Positions 14,101 to 25,088 of a stretch of DNA of 64,000 nt are shown one piece after another. The stretch is from the NCBI GenBank assembly GCA_963082875.1, contig OY720098.1:14570001-14634000 (forward strand). Reading direction: 5' to 3'. Both the position numbers and the translations under genes were made by a program. Origin of the DNA: Corella eumyota (lineage: Eukaryota > Chordata > Ascidiacea > Phlebobranchia > Corellidae). Every line of letters starts with the position of its first letter. Position 1 is the first letter of the stretch. The notes beneath the pieces were generated by a model. It was not told the DNA's origin. It ran no database searches and was given only the letters and a program-made list of their open reading frames with translations.

Positions 14101-17100
14101 GGGGTTTTGACAACTTACCTATCATGTTGCTCCAATTCTTTTTTTATATTTTGTGGAGGAAAACGTACCCAACCACGACATATCTTTAAAAAAGTAAACA
14201 AAATATTAGAAAATGGTCAAATACAGGTGTAAACTTTGTATTTTAGTAATATACGCCATATAAGTGACGTCACAAATCGGGGGTTTTGACAACTTACCTA
14301 TCATGTCGCTCCAATTTATTTTTGATATTTTGTAAAGAACAACGCACTTAATTATACGACATATTTTCAAAAAAGTGAACAAAATATTAGAAAGTGGTTA
14401 AATACAGGTGTAAACTTTGTATTTTCGTAAAATACGCTATATAAGTGACGTCACAAATCGGGGGTTTTGACAACTTACCTAGCATGTCGCTCCAATTTAT
14501 TTTTGATATTTTGTAAAGAACAACGCACTTAATTACGACATATCTTTAAAAAAGTGAACAAAATATTAGAAAGTGGTCAAATACAGGTGTAAACTTTGTA
14601 TTTTTGTAATATACACTATATAAGTGACGTCACAAATTAGGGGTTTTGACAACTTACCTATCATGTCGCTCCAATTTATTTTTGATATTTTGTGGAGGAC
14701 AACGTACCCAACTACGACATATCTTTAAAAAAGTGAACAAAATATTAGAAAGTGGTCAAATGCAGGTGTAAACTTTGTATTTTCGTAATATACGCTATAT
14801 AAGTGACGTCACAAATCGGGGGTTTTGACAACTTACCTATCATGTCGCTCCAATTTATTTTTGATATTTTGTAAATAACAACGCACTTAATTACGACATA
14901 TCTTCAAAAAAGTAAACAAAATATTAGAAAGTGGTCAAATACAGGTGTAAACTTTGTATTTTCGTAATATACGCTATATAAGTGACGTCACAAATCGGGG
15001 GTTTTGACAACTTACCTATCATGTCGCTCCAATTTATTTTTGATATTTTGTGGAGGACAACGTACCCAACCATGACATACCTTTAAAAAAGTGAACAAAA
15101 TATTAGAAAGTGGTCAAATACAGGTGTAAACTTTGTATTTTCGTAATATACGCTATATAAGTGACGTCACAAATTGGGGGTTTTGACAACTTACCTATCA
15201 TGTTGCTCCAATTCTTTTTTTATATTTTGTGGAGGAAAACGTACCCAACCACGACATATCTTTAAAAAAGTAAACAAAATATTAGAAAGTGGTCAAATAC
15301 AGGTGTAAACTTTGTATTTTAGTAATATACGCCATATAAGTGACGTCACAAATCGGGGGTTTTGACAACTTACCTATCATGTCGCTCCAATTTATTTTTG
15401 ATATTTTGTAAAGAACAACGCACTTAATTATACGACATATTTTCAAAAAAGTGAACAAAATATTAGAAAGTGGTTAAATACAGGTGTAAACTTTGTATTT
15501 TCGTAAAATACGCTATATAAGTGACGTCACAAATCGGGGGTTTTGACAACTTACCTAGCATGTCGCTCCAATTTATTTTTGATATTTTGTAAAAAACAAC
15601 GCACTTAATTACGGCATATCTTTAAAAAAGTGAACAAAATATTAGAAAGTGGTCAAATACAGGTGTAAACTTTGTATTTTCGTAATATACACTATATAAG
15701 TGACGTCACAAATTAGGGGTTTTGACAACTTACCTATCATGTCGCTCCAATTTATTTTTGATATTTTGTGGAGGACAACGTACCCAACTACGACATATCT
15801 TTAAAAAAGTGAACAAAATATTAGAAAGTGGTCAAATGCAGGTGTAAACTTTGTATTTTCGTAATATACGCTATATAAGTGACGTCACAAATCGGGGGTT
15901 TTGACAACTTACCTATCATGTCGCTCCAATTTATTTTTGATATTTTGTAAATAACAACGCACTTAATTACGACATATCTTCAAAAAAGTAAACAAAATAT
16001 TAGAAAGTGGTCAAATACAGGTGTAAACTTTGTATTTTCGTAATATACGCTATATAAGTGACGTCACAAATCGGGGGTTTTGACAACTTACCTATCATGT
16101 CGCTCCAATTTATTTTTGATATTTTGTGGAGGACAACGTACCCAACCATGACATACCTTTAAAAAAGTGAACAAAATATTAGAAAGTGGTCAAATACAGG
16201 TGTAAACTTTGTATTTTCGTAATATACGCTATATAAGTGACGTCACAAATCGGGGGTTTTGACAAATTACCTAGCATGTCGCTCCAATTCTTTTTTTATA
16301 TTTTGTGGAGGAAAACGTACCCAACCACGACATATCTTTAAAAAAGTGAACAAAATATTAGAAAGTGGTCAAATACAGGTGTAAACTTTGTATTTTCGTA
16401 ACATACGCTATATAAGTGACGTCACAAATCGGGGGTTTTGACAACTTACCTATCATGTCGCTCCAATTTATTTTTGATATTTTGTAAAGAACAACGCACT
16501 TAATTATACGACATATTTTCAAAAAAGTGAACAAAATATTAGAAAGGGGTTAAATACAGGTGTAAACTTTGTATTTTCGTAATATACGCTATATAAGTGA
16601 CGTCACAAATCGGGGGTTTTGACAACTTACCTAGCATGTCGCTCCAATTCTTTTTTTATATTTGGTGAAGGACAACGTACCCAACCACGACATATTTTTA
16701 AAAAAGTGAACAAAATATTAGAAAGTGGTCAAATACAGGTGTAAACTTTGTATTTTCGTAATATACGCTATATAAGTGACGTCACAATTTGGGGTTTTTA
16801 CAACTAACCTATCATGTCGCTCCAATTTATTTTTTATATTTGGTGGAGAACAACGTACCCAACCACGACATATCTTTAAAAAAGTGAACAAAACATTAAA
16901 AAGTGGTCAAATGCAGGTGTAAACTTTGTATTTTCGTAATATACGCTATATAAGTGACGTCACAAATCGGGGGTTTTGACAACTTACCTAGCATGTCGCT
17001 GCAATTCTTTTTTTATATTTGGTGAAGGACAATGTACCCAACCACGACATATTTTTAAAAAAGTGAACAAAATATTAGAAAGTGGTCAAATACAAGTGTA

Positions 17101-17766
17101 AACTTTGTATTTTAGTAATATACGCTATATAAGTGACGTCACAAATTGGGGGTTTTGACAACTTACCTATCATGTCGCTCCAATTTATTTTTGATATTTT
17201 GTAAAGAACAACGTACCCAACCACGACATATCTTCAAAAAAGTGAACAAAATATTAGAAAGTGGTCAAATGCAGGTGTAAACTTTGTATTTTCGTAATAT
17301 ACGCTATATAAATGACGTCACAAATCGGGGGTTTTGACAACTTACCTAGCATGTCGCTCTAATTCTTTTTTTATATTTGGTGGAGAACAACGTACCCAAC
17401 AACGACATATTTTTAAAAAAGGGAACAAAATATTAGAAAGTGGTCAAATACAGGTGTAAACTTTGTATTTTTGTAATATACGCTATATAAGTGACGTCAC
17501 AAATTGGGGGTTTGGACAACTTACCTATCATGTCGCTCCAATTTATTTTTGATATTTTGTGGAGGACAACGTACCCAACTACGACATATCTTTAAAAAAG
17601 TGAACAAAATATTAGAAAGTTGTCAAATGCAGTTGTAAACTTTGTATTTTCGTAATATACGCTATATAAGTGACGTCACAAATCGGGGGTTTTGACAACT
17701 TCACTATCATGTCGCTCCAATTTATTTTTAATATTTTGTGGAGGACAACGTACCCAACAACGACAT
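5131..17766 (+). repeat. Left satellite array, ~70 units of ~179 bp
   Basis: Successive TGACGTCA sites fall about 179 bp apart (5309, 5488, 5667 and so on) with few length variants. The unit order is TATATAAG, TGACGTCAC, aaatcgggggttttgacaac, ttacct, atgtcgctccaatt, a variable AT stretch, acaacgtaccc, cgacatat, aaaaaagtgaacaaaatatt, gaaagtggtcaaa, gtgtaaactttgtatt, cgtaatatacgc. Two main variants exist in the middle segment: gtggaggacaacgtacccaac and gtaaagaacaacgcacttaatta. The unit length is not a multiple of three and it holds no gene; open frames of ~70 aa in it are incidental. Confidence 0.97.
8345..17480 (+). repeat. 15-unit higher-order repeat (~2,688 bp) inside the left array
   Basis: Rare unit variants recur at a fixed spacing. 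The variant ccaaccatgatatac starts at about 8617, 11305 and 13992. catgttgctcc occurs near 8748, 11436, 14124 and 15200. gtaaaatacgc occurs near 9052, 11740, 14427 and 15503. The spacing is ~2,688 bp, or 15 units. The extra ~1,076-bp step shows that the third copy contains an internal 6-unit duplication. The order of variants between copies is nearly identical, so the amplification is recent. The right array shows no such pattern. Confidence 0.88.
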
Positions 17767-18714
17767 TCCAAAATATATTAACATAAAATGTTTATTCCAC
17801 AATTTTGGAAAAAAATTTGTAATTTTGTAAAGTGTCACCCTAAATTGTAATTTTGTAAAGTGTCATCCTAATATAATTTTCCCAATTTTTAAAGGGTGTT
17901 TGATTAATTTAGTTCTATTTAAAATAGTTAAGGTACAGTCACATTCCAAAATACCAAAAAAAAATTATTTTAAGAAAAATTAACCACATGCACTAAAGAA
18001 GTTAAATAGGCATCGACGACGTATTTTGAAAACCAACAACATATGTTGTAATTAATGTAATATTGCATTATTTTATTATGCATATCATTGGAGTGATAAC
18101 AAAATATTGTTGCCAAGTCAAGCCAACGTATACTATGGTTATCAATATTTTTAAAAGCGATATCACAAAAATTGGTAACTTTCGTATAGACCAATTAGAT
18201 TCGTAATATTCCAAATGTCAGAATTTATCATATCAATTGTTTTAATTTTTAGTTAGTTTATGGAGTGTTTTTGTAATAAATTTTGTTAATCTACCAATGG
18301 TAAAGGCGGTGAATTTGATGACGTATTTTCAAATTTAAGCCTTTTCGCTGATTTGTGTAAAATCCCTTGTTTCTGCGATTTTGCTTTTTAAATGAAGAAA
18401 CCACCAACGACGTCATTTTAAATGGCGCCTTTTTTTTTTGCTTTAAAGGTTGTGTTTTTGCTAATGTTTTATCTTCCTTAACAAATTTCCTACTCATTTT
18501 TAAATTAATGCATTCGCTTGAAAACTGTTTTCGGTTTCAATAATTTCTTTAAGATATTGCTTTACGAAATGGTCCAAACCGGAGCTACGTTTACAATAAA
18601 GATATGTTTATTTAAGTTTCCTAAAATCTTGTTCTATTATACTTAGCGTAAGGTTGTTGGTTAAAACCGATTGTAAAGAACAGTCCAGCACACTTTTAAC
18701 AAGTGTGATTATCA
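17767..18714. other. Unique central spacer of the foldback element
   Basis: About 0.95 kb of non-satellite AT-rich DNA between the opposed arrays. Near 17818-17873 a 28-bp unit (ttgtaattttgtaaagtgtc plus 8 bp) is repeated twice. Minus-strand open frames at 18497-18291 (68 aa, very basic) and 18194-17970 (74 aa) show no recognisable transposase motif, and I treat them as chance frames. Confidence 0.6.
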
Positions 18715-21700
18715 AAATTGGAGCGACATGATAGGAAAGTTGTCAAAACCCCCGATTTGTGACGTCACTTATATAGCGTATATTACGAAAATACAAAGTT
18801 TACACCCGTATTTGACCACTTTCTAATATTTTGTTCATTTTTTTGAAGATATGTCGTAATTAAGTGCGTTGTTCTTAACAAAATATCAAAAATATATTGG
18901 AGCGACATGATAGGTAAGTTGTCAAAACCCCCGAATTGTGACGTCACTTATATAGCGTATATTACGAAAATACAAAGTTTACACCTGTATTTAACCACTT
19001 TCTAATATTTTGTTCACTTTTTTGAAAATATGTCGTAATTAAGTGCGTTGTTTTTTACAAAATATCAAAAATAAATTGGAGCGACATGACAGGTAATTTG
19101 TCAAAACCCCCGATTTGTGACGTCACTTATATAGCGTATATTACAAAAATACAAAGTTTACACCTGTATTTGACCACTTTCTAATATTTTGTTCACTTTT
19201 TTGAAGATATGTTGTGGTTGGGTACGTTGTACTCCACAAAATATAAAAAAGAATTGGAGCGACATGCTAGGTAAGTTGTCAAAACCCCCGATTTGTGACG
19301 TCACTTATATAGCGTATATTACGAAAATACAAAGTTTACACCTGTATTTGACCACTTTCTAATATTTTGTTTACTTTTTTGAAGATATGTTGTAGTTGGG
19401 TACGTTGTCCTCCACAAAATATCAAAAATAAATTGGAGCGACATGATAGGTAAGTTGTCAAAACCCCCAATTTCTGACGTCACTTATATAGCGTATATTA
19501 CAAAAATACAAAGTTTACACCTGTATTTTACCACTTTCTAATATTTTGTTCACTTTTTTAAAAATATGTCGTGGTTGGGTACGTTGTCCTCCACCAAATA
19601 AAAAAAAAGAATTAGAGCGACATGCTAGGTAAGTTGTCAAAACCCCCGATTTGTGACGTCACTTATATAGCGTATATTACAAAAATACAAAGTTTACACC
19701 TGTATTTGACCACTTTCTAATATTTTGTTCACTTTTTTGAAGATATGTCGTGGTTGGGTACGTTGTTCTTTACAAAATATCAAAAATAAATTGGAGCGAC
19801 ATGATAGGTAAGTTGTCAAAACCCCCAATTTGTGACGTCACTTATATAGCGTATATTACGAAAATACAAAGTTTACACCTGCATTTGACCACTTTCTAAT
19901 ATTTTGTTCACTTTTTTGAAGATATGTCGTGGTTGGGTACGTTGTCCTCCACAAAATATCAAAAATAAATTGGAGCGACATGATAGGTAAGTTGTCAAAA
20001 CCCCCAATTTGTGACGTCACTTATATAGCGTATATTACGAAAATACAAAGTTTACACCTGTTCTTGACCACTTTCTAATATTTTGTTCACTTTTTTGAAA
20101 ATAAGTCGTGGTTGGGTACGCTGTCCTCCACAAAATATCAAAAATAAATTGGAGCGACATGATAGGTAAGTTGTCAAAACCCCCAATTTGTGACGTCACT
20201 TATATAGCGTATATTACGAAAATACAAAGTTTACATTTGTATTTGACCACTTTCTAATATTTTGTTCACTTTTTTGAAGATATGTCGTGGTTGAGTACGT
20301 TGTCCTTCACCAAATATAAAAAAAGAATTGGAGCGACATGCTAGGTAAGTTGTCAAAACCCCCGATTTGTGACGTCACTTACATAGCGTATATTACGAAA
20401 ATACAAAGTTTACACCTGCATTTGACCACTTTCTAATATTTTGTTCACTTTTCTAAAGATATGTCGTAGTTGGGTACGTTGTCCTCTACAAAATATCAAA
20501 AATAAATTGGAGCAACATGATAGGTAAGTTGTCAAAACCCCCGATTTGTGACGTCACTTATATAGCGTATATTACGAAAATACAAAGTTTACACCTGTAT
20601 TTGACCACTTTCTAATATTTTGTTCACTTTTTTGAAGATATGTTGTAGTTGGGTACGTTGCCTTCCACAAAATATCAAAAATAAATTGGAGCGACATGAT
20701 AGGTAAGTTATCAAAACCCCCAATTTCTGACGTCACTTATATAGCGTATATTACGAAAATACAAAGTTTACACCTGTATTTTACCACTTTCTAATATTTT
20801 GTTCACTTTTTTAAAGATATGTCGTGGTTGGGTACGTTGTCCTCCACCAAATATAAAAAAAGAATTAGAGCGACATGCTAGGTAAGTTGTCAAAACCCCC
20901 GATTTGTGACGTCACTTATATAGCGTATATTACGAAAATACAAAGTTTACACCTGCATTTGACCACTTTCTAATATTTTGTTCACTTTTTTAAAAATATG
21001 TCGTAGTTGTGTACGTTGTCCTCCACAAAATATCAAAAATAAATTGGAGCGACATGATAGTTAAGTTGTCAAAACCCCAATTTGTGACGTCACTTCTATA
21101 GCGTATATTACGAAAATACAAAGTTTACACCTGTATTTGACCACTTTCTAATATTTTGTTCATTTTTTTAAAAATATGTCGTGGTTGTGTACGTTGTCCT
21201 TCACCAAATATAAAAAAAGAATTGGAGCGACATGCTAGGTAAGTTGTCAAAACCCCCGATTTGTGACGTCACTTATATAGCGTATATTACGAAAATACAA
21301 AGTTTACACCTGCATTTGACCACTTTCTAATATTTTGTTCACTTTTTTAAAATGATGTCGTAGTTGGGTACGTTGTCCTCCACAAAATATCAAAAATAAA
21401 TTGGAGCGACATGATAGGTAAGTTGTCAAAACCCCCAATTTGTGACGTCATTTATATAGCGTATATTACGAAAATACAAAGTTTACACCTGTATTTGACC
21501 ACTTTCTAATATTTTGTTCACTTTTTTAAAAATATTTCGTGGTTGGGTACGTGTCCTCCACCAAATATAAAAAAAGAATTGGAGCGACATGCTAGTTAAG
21601 TTGTCAAAACCCCCGATTCGTGACGTCACTTATATAGCGTATATTACGAAAATACAAAGTTTACACCTGCATTTGACCACTTTCTAATATTTTGTTCACT

Positions 21701-22733
21701 TTTTTAAAGATATGTCGTAGTTGGGTACGTTGTCCTCCACAAAATATCAAAAATAAATTGGAGCGACATGCTAGGTAAGTTGTCAAAACCCCCAATTTGT
21801 GACGTCACTTATATAGCGTATATTACAAAAATACAAAGTTTACACCTGTATTTGACCACTTTCTAATATTTTGTTCACTTTTTTTAAAATATGTCCTGGT
21901 TGGGTACGTTGTCCTCCACCAAATATAAAAAAAGAATTAGAGCGACATGCTAGGTAAGTTGTCAAAACCCCCGATTTGTGACGTCACTTATATAGCGTGT
22001 ATTACGAAAATGCAAAGTTTACACCTGCATTTGACCACTTTCTAATATTTTGTTCACTTTTTTGAAGATATGTCGTGGTTGGGTACGTTGTTCTTTACAA
22101 AATATCAAAAATAAATTGGAGCGACATGATAGGTAAGTTGTCAAAACCCCCAATTTGTGACGTCACTTATATAGCGTATATTACGAAAATACAAAGTTTA
22201 CACCTGCATTTGACCACTTTCTAATATTTTGTTCACTTTTTTGAAGATATGTCGTGGTTGGGTACGTTGTCCTCCACAAAATATCAAAAATAAATTGGAG
22301 CGACATGATAGGTAAGTTGTCAAAACCCCCAATTTGTGACGTCACTTATATAGCGTATATTACGAAAATACAAAGTTTACACCTGTTCTTGACCACTTTA
22401 TAATATTTTGTTCACTTTTTTGAAAATATGTCGTGGTTGGGTACGTTGTCCTCCACAAAATATCAAAAATAAATTGGAGCGACATGATAGGTAAGTTGTC
22501 AAAACCCCCGATTTGTGACGTCACTTATATAGCGTATATAACGAAAATACAAAGTTTACACCTGCATTTAACCACTTTCTAATATTTTGTTCACTTTTTT
22601 GAAGATATGTCGTGGTTGGGTACGTTGTTTTTTACAAAATATCAAAAATAAATTGGAGCGACATGATAGGTAAGTTGTCAAAACCCCCGATTTGTAACGT
22701 CAGTAATAATACGTATTTTAGTGCAGTACAAAA
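18715..22733 (-). repeat. Right satellite array, ~22 units of ~179 bp, inverted
   Basis: The same unit as the left array in reverse complement: attggagcgacat, aggtaagttgtcaaaac, cccccgatttgtgacgtcac, ttatatagcgtatattacg. Spacing is again about 179 bp. Unit variants are mixed without a visible higher-order period, and the inner units next to the spacer are somewhat more diverged. Confidence 0.96.
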
Positions 22734-23036
22734 GTTTACTCCTGCTTTTAACAATTTTTCAATGTTTTGTTTAATTTTATTTTAATTTTAAAGTGTTAAG
22801 ATCCTTGCCAACTTATTCTATATAAGGTTTGATTTGAATTTGTTCCCTTTAAAGGGGCTATTTTACCCCGTTCTTTTTTGTATTGTACGATTATAAAATA
22901 TTTGGAATCACTATTTTTATAATTATCCGCCCAAGCAAAATTCTCTGCTACTCTCTGCCAGCTCTCTGACAGAAAGGTGGTGGTCTTATGTTGCTGCCAG
23001 CTCGTTCAGAGAAAGTTGGTGTGCTTGGGGAGGATT
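22734..23036 (-). repeat. Right terminal inverted repeat and hairpin end
   Basis: The reverse complement of the left end: aaaggggctattttacccc, ttgtattgtacga, aatatttggaatcac, ccgcccaagcaaaattc, ctctgccagctctctg, aaaggtggtgg. Outside ggtggtgg the two ends diverge. The right end folds back on itself only weakly (ctgccagctcgttcagag, gcttggggaggat). Confidence 0.75.
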
Positions 23037-25088
23037 TATATTTTTAGCATTGTTTTTGTTGCCGTTGTTTTTTGTTACGAATGTCTTTTAACTGGCAGAC
23101 TGGTTAATCTTTAAAATTATTCTCAAGCTAAAAAATTAGTAAGGAAATAAAAAATTAAACAAATAAATATTCTTTTGTTCGTTTTTTATTTAACCCTTTG
23201 GGTGTTGGGGGCCACATGAGATAAAAGAAGTTTGGCTGGTGCGGAAAATAGTGGGACTACATGTAAACGTTAACAGAAGTTTGCAAAAGATGAAAACAGT
23301 CGCAATTTTTATATTTCAATTAAATCATTTCTTTTCTTTTAAATTTGATTCAACATCATCTCTCAGTCTTTAAAGTCAATCTCCCATTATTCCCCAAGTA
23401 TCCCCTTTTTTCATGTAGCAAGGTACCAAAACTCCATCATGTCCCACATTCTGCAAATTTTAACGTTTACATACAGTCTCACACTATTCTGCATTTAATA
23501 CTTGTATTAAACCTGCAATCTCTTTGCAGCATGAACTGTCATTAAACCCAATTTTACACCCACTTTAAAAAAAAGGCATTTCTCCTGCCTAAAAAAAAGT
23601 TGCGCAGTTTTCAACCAGATCTCATGCTACAAGCGTATCCATGAATGTGATTTTATCTGTGAATGTGATTTGCATATTTATGGGAGTTTTTTAAACACCA
23701 GGTGTGCAAATTACTAATTTTAGGTGTGCATTTTTTAAAATGACAAAAATTTTGTGTGTGCACTGCCTTACTTTTTATAGTGGAAGGTATATGTGTTTTG
23801 TATCTTAAATTTGTGATTTTTACATTTTTTGTTAGATTAATACAGTGTTTTCCAAATCATATTAATGCCAGGTTAGACTTATTTTAGCAGAAGTGTAAAG
23901 AATTTAAATAAAGGCAAAATTCTAAAATATATTTATTTAAGATATACATGAAGACAGTAATTTTAAACTTTTGCTGGTGCTCCCAGTGCTAAAGTAATTT
24001 AAATAAACTTTGCATTTTTGTGCAAAAATTGATTTAAATGCATTATGTTTAGGCTGGCAGTGGAAAGGACTTTTTATTAATTTACCTGTTAAGTAGTCTT
24101 ACTGTTAATAAAATTATTTTTATTAAGTAAGTAGGATACATCAGGTCTTTAACTATTGTTTTTCAAAGGTCAATATTTCACATTATTTCTATTCAATAAA
24201 TTTAAGTACATACCACCTTTTTCTATTGTACGCATATGTACAATGTCAATATGTGTTTATGCAATACAATGTCATTTTTAGCCATTATTATTTAAAAGTG
24301 TTTTTAAATAATTTTAATAAATTTATTGTATATATAAGTTGTAATTTATCAAAAATTTTTTTTTATTTGGCGAAAAAATTAACTTGGAACATTTCGGAAT
24401 ATTATGTAAGGTATTAAATTCAGATCAGTTGTGCTTGTCACGGTATTCTATAATAATTTATTAACTACTGTTTGTGTGTAGACATTGTTTGTCATTTTAA
24501 GTGCAAAGTCTAAAATGAAGTTTTTATTGACGTTTTATAACAGGTTCAGGGTACATCAGCTTAGAATTATGAATTTGTTAAGTAGACATTAACTTTGTTA
24601 TTTTAGGGTATAAGGACTATTTTATTTTGACCTTGCACTATAAAAATTTATGAACCAAGAAAATTCTTGGTATATGTATCAAAAAGGAAATTTTTTTAAT
24701 AATAAAATGTTGTCTAAAAATAAATTTAAATTGTTAAAATGTATTTTATAAATTTGATTTAAATAATTTAGAATAGTTCACCGAACATTACAATTTAAAT
24801 TAGTTTTGTATTTGTTTGAAGTTAAAATTGAGCACAATATTTTAAACAAACATTTAAACTATTGCGCAGTGCAGAAGTACTTTTGTCTGAAGTATTAATC
24901 TTGTTCAATTGCTACTTCAAATTGTTACATCCTGTTTTAGGGTGTCCATAATTTTTCCTGAACTAACAATTTTTGTCCAATGACAAAATTTATAATTTTA
25001 TTATTTTTAAAACCTTTAAAAGGGGGAGTTAGGTATTACCAACTATTTTTAAATTTTAAGAGAAATTTTGGTTAAATTTGTGAAAGAA
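23037..25088. other. Intergenic region upstream of the SPATS2-family gene
   Basis: About 2 kb with no supported exon. Open frames of 60-66 aa at 23345 and 24226 have no family features and extreme base composition. The SPATS2-family promoter and 5' UTR must lie at its right end, but no confident element was identified. Confidence 0.6.

Larger units (their letters stand above)
4775..23036. mobile_element. Giant foldback-type element with satellite-filled inverted arms (~18.2 kb)
   Basis: The two ends carry the same unique sequence in opposite orientation: 4841-4985 matches the reverse complement of 22847-22985 almost base for base, including the ccccgttctttttt and ccgcccaagcaaaattc stretches. 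Moving inward, the arms stay homologous through a degenerate unit and then become ~179-bp tandem arrays in opposite orientation, separated by a unique ~0.95 kb spacer. Long inverted arms built of tandem repeats are the hallmark of foldback (FB/Galileo-like) DNA transposons. No transposase is visible, so it would be non-autonomous. The arms are very unequal (about 12.9 and 4.3 kb). The outer boundary is approximate: each end is itself a hairpin and no clear target duplication was found. The alternative is a satellite locus that suffered an inversion, but the matching non-satellite ends favour a single bounded element. Confidence 0.72.

Noticed and set aside
17970-18497. Two minus-strand open frames in the foldback spacer as transposase or toxin-like genes
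   Set aside because: They are short, have no catalytic motif and a composition expected of AT-rich DNA. No splice partners were found.
5131-22733. Regular repeats that might be taken for a CRISPR array or for LTRs
   Set aside because: Units are ~179 bp head to tail with no unique spacers, in an intron-bearing animal locus. There is no primer site, polypurine tract or coding domain of an LTR element.
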